Source: Allacma fusca (taxonomy: Eukaryota > Arthropoda > Collembola > Symphypleona > Sminthuridae). From it: 64,000 nucleotides of DNA. The notes beneath the pieces were generated by a model. It was not told the origin of the DNA. It saw only the letters and a program-made list of their open reading frames with translations, and ran no database searches. The stretch spans positions 34,451,632 to 34,515,631 of the forward strand of contig OX359246.1 of assembly GCA_947179485.1 (NCBI GenBank), read 5' to 3'. The position numbers and the translations under genes were made by a program. Positions 23,640 through 34,050 of the stretch are shown piece by piece; the stretch's first letter is position 1, and each line of letters opens with the position of its first letter.

Positions 23640-24277
23640 AATGTATGTGTAGAAATTGCTAGTAAGGTTGTGGTTTAGATTGGCTCCATGATCTTGTACG
23701 GAGCCATCTTATTGTTAGTACTTAAGCCAATGAATACTGCAGATACTTCTGTTGGTTACACGGTAGCATCTTGTAGATGCAATAGCTAGCGTCTTTTTTC
23801 CTCACTAACCAGTTTTGCTCATGTGTCAAGCGATCGTGCTCCACATGCACCTCGCTACTACTTGTTTGTGTTAACTGTTAATCCTTCCATGAAGAATGTT
23901 TGCTATACATGACCTGTTTAATCACGTTCGGTTATTTGCAATAAATTTATACAATAATAATCTGCATTATTATTGCATCTCCTGTGTGCCAGTCATACAT
24001 TCACCTACATACAGTTTCATACAATTCACACACCCGCAACGGGCAGCCCCGACTGATTAAGAATCATCATCCATTGCAAGTAAATATATTTGTTCTGCTG
24101 GCGAACCTACAGACGTGTCCTTGGAAGATCGGGGATATTGAGGAACTTCAGAGATCCCAGTAAAGGCATTTGAGTCCGTCGATGTCCAGCCCATTGATCC
24201 TCTCTCGTCAGCTCAACGTGAATGGAACAAGGGTTGTTTCTTCTAACCTTAGCAAGATGCTCCTTTGAGGAGTAGTA
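23640..24277. other. Unassigned stretch, possible retroelement remnant
   Basis: TGTTGGTTACACG at 23750 and ACCCGCAAC near 24032 could bound a worn LTR, and a coding-like frame of some 55 codons with one stop lies at about 24066-24240. With only one copy in the window neither can be confirmed. Confidence 0.25.
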
Positions 24278-24460
24278 CAGTCAAACCTCTTTATAGTCAC
24301 CGCTATAAGCAACTTCTCTCTATAGTCATAAAATAATTTGACCCCAGCGAATCTCCCGTATACTGTATTGTTAACGAATTGACTACTCGGTAGTCAACGT
24401 TCTCTATAGTCAACTTTTATATACGGTCCCCTGCGATGTGACTATAAAGAGGTTTGACTG
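24278..24460. mobile_element. pogo/Tigger-like MITE, 183 bp
   Basis: Perfect terminal inverted repeats beginning CAGTCAAACCTCTTTATAGT, flanked by the TA dinucleotides (24276-24277, 24461-24462) expected from Tc1/mariner-class insertion. No coding capacity. Confidence 0.9.
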
Positions 24461-24836
24461 TAGTTACGAGGGCCATACCCTCACTGAATAATTGAGGGCA
24501 TTTGATACTTGTTGTATCCCCAAAATCTCATCCTGCAGCCCACTTATGGTCTTTTATCAGAATGGTACTCTGGCACTGACAAGTTACACGAATTAAATGC
24601 TAAATGGCGCTGTTCTGGAGAGACGCTCCCGTGACCCTTAAGGCGAGGAGTGTGAGGGATAGAATGATAAAGCATCTGATTTTGACAAGATAATTAGTGT
24701 CTCAGATAATCCCCAAAAGTGAAGATAGAAATTGTTGCAGTCCCTAAAGGGTTGCTGAAATGTACTCACTTTTGAAGTAAGAAATGTGCTTTTAATTTCC
24801 AGGAAACTGGGCGTATGAATTGTGTGAAGTTCCATT

Positions 24837-25252
24837 TAGGGATGCCAATGGTCTGGTCGGGACCATTATTAATGGTCCGTTATTGGTCTGGTCCGGTCTG
24901 CTCCCAGACTTGTATGGTCTGGTCCGGTCTGATCTAACACTTGGACCAGACCAGATACAATTGGTCCAGCTTCAGGATCAGACCAGATACAATTAGTCCA
25001 GCTTCAGGACCATGGTCCCAAAAGTACGCAAAATAAAGTTTTTTGAGTTAACAAAATCATATGGAACAAATTAAAAATGTCATTTCTGGGGATAAAAGAA
25101 AAATTTGAGTGGATAAAATGTGATTATTCAATTGCACTCAATGGTTTCCTGGAAAATGGTCCGGATCATGGTCTTTGGTTTGGTCTGGTTCGAACGACTG
25201 GATCAGACCAGTTTCATAAAATCTGGATCAGACCAGACCATTGGCATCACTA
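24837..25252. mobile_element. hAT-type MITE built of GGTCTGGTC words, 416 bp
   Basis: Ends TAGGGATGCCAATGGTC and (reverse complement) TAGTGATGCCAATGGTC. Perfect 8-bp target duplication GTTCCATT at 24829-24836 and 25253-25260. Much of the interior is reiterated GGTCTGGTC/GACCAGACC words in both orientations. Confidence 0.9.
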
Positions 25253-25303
25253 GTTCCATTTAAAGCTGGATATTCAATTCCGGGTGTAAATGATAGTTGT
25301 TTG

Positions 25304-25470
25304 TAGTGATCCCAATCTTTCAACTAAACTCAAAAATTCCGTTTTGATTCAATTCAACTTATGAATTGAATGACATACAATGATTCGATTCAATTCACGA
25401 CTCACAAAATTCAATTTGATTCGTTTCTGAATTGAATCTAATGATGATTCAAATCATTCAGACAGTAATA
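25304..25470. mobile_element. Probable hAT-like fragment built of GATTCAATTC words
   Basis: Begins TAGTGATCCCAAT, almost the terminus of the element just left of it, and then repeats GATTCAATTC/GAATTGAATC words. The opposite terminus is not found, so it seems truncated. Confidence 0.45.
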
Positions 25471-25561
25471 GGTGGTAAAACAAACATTTTATTTAAGGAT
25501 TTTATAATGACTACACAAAACAGCGAAAGAATATAAGCCAGTTTCACTATCACTAAATTGT

Positions 25562-25925
25562 CAATACAGTGGTCTTCGCTATAAAGGATACCCTTACAAG
25601 TGATTTTTTGATATAAAGGATTGGGATTTACAGTCCCGATCAGACATGTGTAACCTCTTTATGTGATTCTTTTTTAATTTTTGGAACTAACGTGAACAAG
25701 TCTCACCGAAAATCACGAATTTCGGAATATTTTTAAATATCGGGTATTGTATTACCCGGGTGAAGTGCCCGGAAGTCATTAGCACGAAGATAACCTGACG
25801 CCTAACAAGCATTAAAAATATTGCTGCAGTGAAAATCACGAATTCTTTAATATTTTTGAATATCGGGTAGTGTATTACCCGGTTCCAGTACCCGCCGATG
25901 AACATTGTATTTATTTTTATGTTCA
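25562..25925. mobile_element. Partial copy of the long-TIR MITE seen at 49777, plus a pogo-like end
   Basis: AGACATGTGTAACCTC at 25642 equals the terminus of the 49777-50546 element. 25706-25920 carries the same internal phrases (GAAAATCACGAATT, ATCGGGTATTGTATTACCCGG, TACCCGCC) twice, in near-inverted arrangement. The segment before it (TACAGTGGTCTTCGC..., 25564) resembles a single pogo-type end. The 80-codon minus-strand frame inside is a by-product of the palindromic repeats. Confidence 0.55.
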
Positions 25926-25929
25926 TCAA

Positions 25930-26252
25930 GCTTTAAAATTAAAAACATAAATATAGAACGAAGTCGATTTAACAGACACTGAAGCCTCAACTTTAAAAAC
26001 TGGAAGAGTACTAAGAAGTCAAATTACAAAAACCAGGTTCACAATCCCTGATATTACGACATCCCCACAAAATGAAATTTGTTTCGACATAATTAGCGAG
26101 GGAATCAATGCCACCGACAATGACAGCACTGAGCACGGAGTTCCGTTTCCAAATGTATTTAGCACAGCAAGTACAAGTAAAAGCTTTACTTCATATTTAA
26201 AAATAACGTGCATTAATTATAAAATGAAAACCAAATTTGAAAATACTGATTT
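25930..26252. other. Spacer between MITEs
   Basis: AT-rich with no gene. ACTGATTT at 26245-26252 is the left target duplication of the next element. Confidence 0.5.
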
Positions 26253-27170
26253 CATACTTGCAGTCGTTCAGTTCATAAAGTGGTGAACTGAACTGAACTA
26301 GACCATATTTTCATTGTTTTTGAATGAACTTGAACGAACTAGCTAAATGCAAAATTTTGATTGAATGAATTTAAATTGAACTCAACAGAACGTATTATGA
26401 ATGTGAACGAACGTTCATCGTACGTTCAAGTAACACAAACTGAACTGAATTGAACTTAAGAGTCCAGGTTTGAATATAAACTTTTATATTCGTGAACACA
26501 ACACAAATATCTCTAAATTGCATCACCATATATTTTATAGTTGTAATCTCAAAACCTTGCACGCTGGTTTTTGACTATTCATTTCAATGACATTAAATTA
26601 CCAATCAAAGAAATAGTTATTTACAAGCAAACCGGTATCATACATTTAGTAACGCATATTTGGCACATTTTCGTCGAAATCGTACGAAATAAAACGCGCA
26701 ATAATTGTAACCATATTTATATTATTTAATAACTTGAAATAGCTTGGTTTTCTTAGTAGTTTTAGCTAGCTTTTCAATAATGCTTTCAAAACACCGGAGA
26801 TTTGAAAGTAGTTATCTAATCAGTCATGTAGCGAAAAATCGTTCTTTGGTCAAAGTTCAAAGTCAGCTATAAAAACATAACTAAATGCCACTTAAATATA
26901 CCATAAATGACTTCAACTAATTGGCTCGCTACTGACGGATACAGCGAACTGAACTGAACGACCGAAAAGTATATAATGAATTGAATTGAACTTTGAAAAA
27001 ATACTGCAAGGGTGAACTGAACTGAACGTAACGACTGAAAAGTACGCAGTGAATTGAACTGAACTACGACGGGATTTGGACAAGGGGAACTGAACTTAAC
27101 TCAACGGAACGAAACATTTTGGGATGTGAATGGAACTGAATTTGAACTTTGGACCAAAACTGCAAGTATG
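26253..27170. mobile_element. hAT-type MITE built of TGAACTGAAC words, 918 bp
   Basis: 12-bp perfect terminal inverted repeats CATACTTGCAGT. Perfect 8-bp target duplication ACTGATTT (26245-26252 and 27171-27178). The two outer thirds are dense in GAACTGAAC/GTTCAGTTC words with variants, the middle is ordinary AT-rich DNA. No ORF. Confidence 0.9.
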
Positions 27171-27479
27171 ACTGATTTAGTTTGTATTAGTATTTAAAAT
27201 CCATGAAGTAATGATTTTAAAAAATCCTTTTTGTATAGGCGAACTCAATGTTGATGCCAGAGAGATCAATAATTCTGAACAAGAAAATCTACTTCTAGAT
27301 TAATTTAGAAATCCATGTGTAACAGAACATGGTAGTTGCTCTTGTGATGGAAAGCTGGAGGAACTAATCATTACGGTCCAAAATTTTGTTGTAGAATTTC
27401 GAAGTTAGTTTACACATTTATTTTTGATATTTGTAGTTTTAATCTGTGTTTTCTTATAATAAAACACTAACATTTCTTT

Positions 27480-28216
27480 GCTTTTACATATCTGTAGATT
27501 TTGAGAACGTAACCATTGAAAAACTAGTCAAATTGCAAAAGGAAACAGATCATTTATCCTGCACTTTGGGAAAGCATCTTGTGTCAGCAGTAAGCATTGA
27601 TGACCTCGGACTTCCGTTGGATGTGAACTTACCATTAAAAACTGCACATCAATTTGCCACACACACATCTTTAGTAAAAATAATTATTTTGTATTTGTGC
27701 CTCTCACTGCACCCATTTTTTTTAAATTTAACAAATTTTGATTTTAAAATTACAGATAAATTACTTCAAGGGAATTGGTGGATCGGACTTTAAAAATTGT
27801 ATTTACAGGATTATGGAACGTGTTTTGGACCATGAATTGTCTCTATGCTTGAATTACTCTGGCGTGAATGGCAAAGTTGCTTTCAAGAACCACAACGTGC
27901 GAAAGTGCATTATTGGTATATTTTAATTTTTTAAAATTTGAATTGATGTTTATTTCGCAAACAATTTTATTATTAAATGCATTATGCTAAAATATACCAA
28001 AACCTACATGTAAAACAATTCAAAACAGCTGCCGTCCGAATTGCCCCAACATCTGCGTTTCCCACGGAGGATCAAATCGACCAGAGATTTCAAAAATGGT
28101 TTGGAGTTGCCTCTGACCGAAATGGTGGGAGAGCCCAACGTTTACAATCAGCAAAAATTGTTCCAATTAGTGCAAGGCAAGATTCAAATGAGAAGAGCGA
28201 TTCAGATTCGCATTAA
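27480..28216 (+). pseudogene. DUF4806-type gene of a CACTA-like transposon, exon remnants
   Basis: Three coding pieces on the plus strand: about 27495-27675 (LPLDVNLPLKTAHQFATH), about 27780-27915 (RIMERVLDHELSL...GKVAFKN) and 28030-28216 (an RFQKWFGVASDRNGGRAQR end). Order and spacing of the hydrophobic and Gly-Lys boxes match the DUF4806 domain also seen at 31790-34050 and 38170-39475. Introns or frame breaks separate the pieces. It ends 6 bases before the transposase frame at 28223 on the same strand, the opposite gene order to the other two copies. DUF4806 has no established biochemical role; association with transposase is what the sequence shows. Confidence 0.5.
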
Positions 28217-28222
28217 TTTAAA

Positions 28223-29232
28223 ATGGCAAGTAAAAAAACTGTACGTAGAATAGTTGTAAAAGAAGCTGCTCAATTACTTCAAACAATACGTTCTGTTGAC
28301 TCACAAAATGTGAATTGTAGTGAATTTTCAAATTTAGAGGATTATGTTGATAGAAACGATAGCACTAACAATGGTTTTATTTGTAATTATAGTTGTCATG
28401 AAACCTCAAGCGATTCTTCAGAATCCGAATGTGAAGTAGATCTGCAAACATTGGACCAAAAATTAGCTAACTGGTGTAATGCGTATTCGTCCGTCCCACA
28501 TAAAGCTATTGATAGTTTACTAAACCTCCTGCAACCACATGTAAATGCAGACATTCCACACACAGCCAGAACCCTTCTCAAGACTCCCAAAAATATAAGT
28601 ATTCAGAAATTAGCCGGCGGAGAATATAATTATTTCGGTTTGGAGAGTAGTATTATTCGCCGAATTGCTTCAGGGCTAAACTGCAATAATTATTATCCTC
28701 TTATTAAAATAAAGTTTGAAAATATAAATAATTTGCTGACAGTCAAACTTGGTTGCGATGGATTGCCTATATCCAGAAGTAGCAACAGACAACTTTGGCC
28801 TCTCATGGGGGTACTTGATCAATCCACTCACTAGTCTCCATTTTTAATAGCACTATTCTGCGGAAGGACGAAGCCATCTAATGTAAATTTGTACTTAAAG
28901 GATTTTATTGATGAATTTGATAAACTTCAACAAAATGGACTCGATTATAACGGATGTTCATACATAGTTAAAATAAGCATGATAATAGCGGATGCTCCTG
29001 CAAGGAGTTTTCTCAAACTTTGTAAAAATCACACAGGTTATTTTTCATGTGAAAAGTGTACTGTTGAAGGTGACTGGTTAGGAAGAGTTGTGATGACCGA
29101 AACTAATTGTAGTCTTAGAACAGACGAAAGTTTTGTATTACAATCTCAAGAGGAGCATCATACGGGAGTTTCTGTATTTACCTCTGTAGGTATAGGGCTA
29201 GTTACTCAATTTCCTGTTGAGTACATGCATTT
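28223..29232 (+). pseudogene. CACTA-like (tnp2-type) transposase, N-terminal half
   Basis: Recognisable landmarks in order: TARTLLKTPK near 28563, YNYFGLES near 28625, GCDGLPISRSSNRQLWPL near 28755, then after a frame change near 28830 IADAPARSFLKLCKNHTGYFSCEKC near 29000 (Cys-x2-Cys zinc pair), SLRTDES near 29112, and FPVEYMHL up to 29232. All are shared with the 621-codon copy at 34025. The similarity breaks exactly after MHL; what follows (29233-29400) is more GC-rich and unrelated. The matching C-terminal half lies inverted just downstream. Assignment to CACTA/EnSpm rests on motif resemblance, not on a search. Confidence 0.65.
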
Positions 29233-29552
29233 ACCCAGGAAACAACGAGTTACCGAGCCAGATCCCAGCCAGCGCTGCAAAATGCCAACGGCTAGACCTA
29301 TGTTTTGTCCACCTGATCTGCATCGGGACGTTGCTGGAAACCGTCAACGCGGTTATTTACCGGTCCAGCAACAACTGCCGGCAATGTGATCGGCGCTCTG
29401 CCAGGCATGGCCCTTATGTTGCTCTATGCAATATGCTTAATGCAAATGTACGTAATTATGTACGCAAATATACAAGAATTAAGTATGTCTAAATCCAATC
29501 GTAATTATTGCAGTACAAAGTTTATTAATAATGAAAAATGGCAAAACTACTT
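29233..29552. other. GC-richer foreign segment at the break of the transposase
   Basis: Base composition changes abruptly after 29232 and returns to AT-rich near 29430. The open frame across it has no recognisable product. It could be a short insertion that accompanied the inversion. Confidence 0.4.
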
Positions 29553-30470
29553 CTAGTGTTGAATTTCTAACGCTAAAGGTATACAAATATATGCACCATT
29601 TTTATCAAAAATAGGAAGTAACATACATTTTTTATACAATTGGTTTAACGATACACATTTTCTGAGCGACAAGTTGCTACAATTATATGTACATAATAAC
29701 GAGCTTTTAATAGGATAGTCACTTACATCCATTTTACACATAAAAATCCTACATCCAACTAAACATTCGCTAATGTTAATAAAATCTGTTACAATAATTA
29801 TTTGGAAATCGCTAGTCAAATAACAGTTGTCACCTTCTGTGCATGTAATTAACACATTTTTATATCTAAATTTTGTGAAATGTGACTTACCAACAAATCC
29901 ATGAGGATTCATATCGTTTCTATTATCGCTTATTTGAACACGTTCCATTTCTACAACTCTATTTACAACTTGGGCAACGTAATGCTTTTTACCTCTAATC
30001 ATTTTCTTGAGAGTTTGCATATAGTTCTCGAAGGTAAAAGCGCTGAATTGGTCTAGTGTTCCGAAGTTGAGGGCATCATTTGCTATATGTATAAGTGAAT
30101 GAATGTTATAAGATACAAACTGTTGTCCATATAATTGAACGCTGTCCCTCACAAATTTGTGAAGTAAATATTTAGCTGTACAATTAAATGACGGATCAGT
30201 GGCTGCAGGAGTAGTAAGAATAAACACAGCGGTGCTTAACAATAGAAAGTGTTTGTACAATTCAGATGGTAAAATTCCTGCAAAACAAACTACACCTGTG
30301 TATATTAGCAAAGTTCTAAATTCTGTAGCTTTATAATGTTCTACATCTTTCAGTGAGTCTTTCTGGAAAATTAATTAGGAATAACTGACGCTAGTGCTAT
30401 TAATCGTTCCGAAATGCGATCAACATCTCGACTTCTCAGTCTAACATTAAGTGGACCTTTTATCCACGAG
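29553..30470 (-). pseudogene. CACTA-like transposase, C-terminal half (inverted)
   Basis: Starts near 30465 with SWIKGPLNVRL, i.e. just past the point where the plus-strand half at 28223-29232 stops. It continues through YKATEFRTLLIYTG, YGQQFVSYNIHSLIHI and the diagnostic GTLDQFSAFTFENYMQTLKKM block to a normal C-terminus at 29553. Two stops near 30360-30385 interrupt it. The block around FSAFTFE corresponds to the C-terminal region that in plant CACTA transposases is annotated as DUF4218. Confidence 0.65.
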
Positions 30471-31276
30471 TACACAAGCTTTCTCAAATCTTTCGACAAA
30501 ATATTTTAGAAGAGATCTGGAATACTGCAAATGACACTGTATTTTCGACGGACAACACAAAATAGTTATGGCAACATGCAGGCACAGAAAGTGGTTATAA
30601 TAATCATCCTTTATAATGCTCTTTAGCGCCACTGGTCCGCTGTACAGAAGGAAGCTCCTGAACTCAGTTGCTTTCCAGTGATCGACCTCTTTTAAACTAC
30701 GTGGCTTCCTTGGAAAGTCAGTTCCAAAGTGTAATGCATATTTATTCAATCTTGAAGAAATTTAGTCCTGCTGGTTTGAGCTAATCTTGAAAGGCGCTGC
30801 AGGACCACGGGTCCAAAGAATAATCAGCTTTCTCATTACCCCGAGACATACCAAATGCATATAATCCAACGGAATGCATCTCACTATGTCAATTGGAAGC
30901 GTTTCAATGATGGACGTGCCGGTGTGATGATTGGGGTCGTCTTTGCTCCTGAATAGTCCATCATTTCGATTTCTTGCATTTACTTCCAGGAAAACTACTT
31001 TCTTTCTCCACACCCCGTGTGCGTAGCATTTGCTGCAGGATCTGTATCCGCTGTGATTCTTAGTGCATGAAATAAAAGCCCTGGCGGGGGCATCACAAAT
31101 GAATGCTCCAAAATTGACTTTTATACTCGTTTTACTCCATGTGAGTCCATATTTCAAAATCCGTTGTAACTCTTCCACCAATTTTTGCAAGAACGTATTC
31201 GCAGTGTCAGGCTTTGATTTACCAAAGTAAATACCAACTGTCTCTACGCAAAATTTTAAGGATGAAACATAAACCA
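30471..31276 (-). pseudogene. Second CACTA-like transposase, middle part (3' of insertion)
   Basis: Joins the N-terminal part at 36417-37093 once the element 31277-36416 is disregarded. It carries VGIYFGKSKP, FGAFICDAPARAFISCTKNHSGYRSCSKC (Cys pair), IPLDYMHLVCLGVMRKLIILW, then RKPRSLKEV, HWKATEFRSFLLYSGPV and LLKYFVERFEKA, with a frame change near 30750-30762. It breaks off near 30475, where the other transposase half begins. Its C-terminal block is therefore missing. Confidence 0.7.
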
Positions 31277-31789
31277 CCCATGTAGCACAAAGACCATTAA
31301 TTTACGTCAAATTCACGTATTCATGGAAACGAAGTAACGTAAACTAGACGCTTTTTTACGCTTTAAATTGGTAAGTGAATGGTAAAATTGAAATGCACGT
31401 GGCAATGTCCGGGCTTCGTAACGTAAATAATCTTACGTAACTTTTGCGTGAAATGCGAAACGTAAAACAAGCGTTTCGCGAGCGTCTTCATTAAACGTGC
31501 GCGAGGGTGAAAGTTTGCTTCCCCAATATGTGCATAACTTATGTAATTGCAAATCAGTGCTCAAAAAATAAAATGTAATAAGTAAATATAGTCATGTTTA
31601 TGCAATCAAGACGATAACTTCCGTGTAAAAGATTTACATTTGTAGAAATGGAATAACAAAATGATTACAGTAAGAATGAATCCGACCACTTCCCTAGAAG
31701 CATATGACAATCTATTGCTACATCGGATATATATGTAAGCACATTCAAATCACAAATGCAAAACTGATAAAAAACGATGTGCTGTTGAT

Positions 31790-34050
31790 TCGAGTCCGTG
31801 TCGCTATCGGAATCCGCACCCACTGCTGAAGGGTCTGAGATGTAACTCGCCGTAGCAACTGGACGTAGGGAAGTCCTGAAATTATTTTAAATTACGATTC
31901 TCCATTAGTTTAATTATTTATTCTTATAATAAATGCTACGAATATTTTTTGAATATTAAAGAAAACATTGTGTTGTTGCTTACGGTTTCATTCGATTTTT
32001 GGCAGCTTTCAACCAATTTTTAATTGCTTTCTGAATGAGTTTTTCATTCCCATTTTTTGTCCCGAAGCGGAAATTGACAGTTTCTGGGAAACAAATACAT
32101 TCAATTGAGCTGAATAAAATTTTACCAAAAGAAAGATAAACTGATTGTAAGTTTATTGTTCTTTACATGTAACTGAAGCTGATTATAATGATTAAATTAT
32201 GGTATTAGCCTACAGTTTAATTTTATAAATTATACAAATTGTAAGTTCACTTTGAAAAATCTTGTTAGTAATTAAACCACAAAGCCAGTGTATGCAATAT
32301 ACGGCAGGTATACTTGCCTAGCAAAAGTTACAAAAATTGAAGTCAGGTCAGAAACTCCCGTAATAAGTATTTTACGATATCCAAATTGGTTTAATAAGTG
32401 ATGTAGGCAACGGAATGAATTGCGGGTAAAAACATTTTGGTGACAGAAATCCTGCTTAATATGTAACTACAACCATTTAAAATTTTTGCAATGATAAAAT
32501 ATTACCAGTAATTGGAGTAGACAATTCAAACTGTCCGAAAGGAGTTTTGCCGTGCCTCCCTTTCCAGTTCAGGTTTTGAGCTACAACATCAAGCATTAAT
32601 TTCCTCAGAATGGTATAAGTAGATTCACGAATATCCGATGTTATTAGCCACTCAAAAGCTTTCACCTAATTCAAAAATACGTAAAGTTGAAGGCACTAGT
32701 TTGAAATACGCAATAATTTCTCACATATTTCATATATTTATTTTTAATGTTTCTATGATTTCATTACTAGTTCCGTGTATGTATCTGGGGAGGCACTAAT
32801 TTTGCTTTCCAGTTCTCGCAGCTCTGCCAAGGACTCCACAGGTAATTTTACTGTCCTATGCGGCCTTGAAGATTTTTCAACGGTTCCATTTATTGTGTTA
32901 AGCTGCTGCAAGATCATAGTCTGAGTTTCCTCAATGGTTGAAAGTCTAACTTTGATCACCGATATTCCAGCTAAAACCATTTTTTCAAAGCTGGTGAGAT
33001 CTAAAAGTCAAATAATTAAATATTCCTAAAATACAAATCCATATATTAAAATGTATTTTACATAAATTAAATATTATTTATTTATTAAAATAACGTTTGC
33101 ACTGTTTACATACCATAGAGATCTTAAATGAATTTTTTAGTGTAAACCAACAATATTTTATTGTAAACAAATACTTATATGTGTTTACCAGTAGAACGAT
33201 TCTCAGTAAATGCTAGCGGGGATGTCACTGTCGTAGTAGTTGCGACAACATTAGGATTGTGAATACCAAATGGTGCTTGGAGGGGTTTGCTGGGCAACGA
33301 CGCTGGAAATGGTGGTCCAGTGTTGCTGTTAGGACTTTCTTGGTTAGGAGCTGGACGTTTCACTTTCTTTGCGGCTGGTTGAACAAAGTCATTCAGTTTG
33401 TTTGGGATTGTTCTTTTTCGGGGCGTGTCACATTCGTCCATGCTGCTTTCAGATTTTTTATTCACTACGCGACTGGACTTTTGCCTAGCTTCAAGGCAAG
33501 TTTCTTTAATGAATAGAAATATTGTAAATTCCAAATATGGTAAAGAAATTCAAATTTTTCAGTTTCCAAAACATGGGGTGGGCCATATTCAATTACAAAG
33601 GACCCAAATGCAGTTTTCACTAATAGCAAAACGTTCATCTGGTCATTTTGCTGAAATTAAAAACTGTATGTACCAATTTGCATTTGCCGAAGATTCAATT
33701 TGGCCCACTTTCCCTTAAATACATATTCATGTAGAGGACTTTTCTCAAATCAGAAGTACATGTGAAATGTTTTGACATCTACTAACAATATATAATCAAT
33801 TGAATTAAATTTTACATTCAAAATATTGCAATAATACAAACTTACTATATGGGCCATATTTTTTTATAATGGTGTGCTCATCCCGATCCTGACCTGGTTT
33901 CACGCCTTTATTAATAGTAGTACTTATTGCTTGTGGAGAGAGCTTAGTCGGCCAGAAGCATGTCGTTTTCTCCGGGCCCATCCACAGCTCAGGAACGGGT
34001 GTAACTTCTTCTCCTTCACAACTTTCAGTAGTAACAACCCAATAGTTCAT
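31790..34050 (-). CDS. DUF4806-type protein of the CACTA-like element, about six exons
   Basis: Exon 1 (33846-34050) begins MNYWVV and has WPTKLSP and a basic KKYGPY end. Exon 2 (about 33185-33520) has LEARQKSSRVV and a Lys/Pro-rich linker that may be a nuclear signal (PAAKKVKRP). Exon 3 (about 32755-33000) has a Leu-rich helix and KLPVESLAELRELE, the start of the DUF4806 domain. Exon 4 (about 32510-32667) has ILRKLMLDVVAQNLNWKGRHGKTPF. Exon 5 (about 31985-32085) has FRFGTKNGN and IKNWLKAAK. The last exon (about 31790-31875) is acidic. The exons are open and splice sites plausible, so the gene may be intact. It overlaps the end of the upstream transposase frame by 26 bases. Function of the domain is unknown. 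Confidence 0.65.

Noticed and set aside
23750..24040. Possible solo LTR starting TGTTGG
   Set aside because: There is no second copy in the window and no target duplication was found; only kept as a remark on the stretch.
25687..25929. 80-codon minus-strand frame with repeated residues
   Set aside because: The repetition comes from the palindromic interior of the partial long-TIR MITE.
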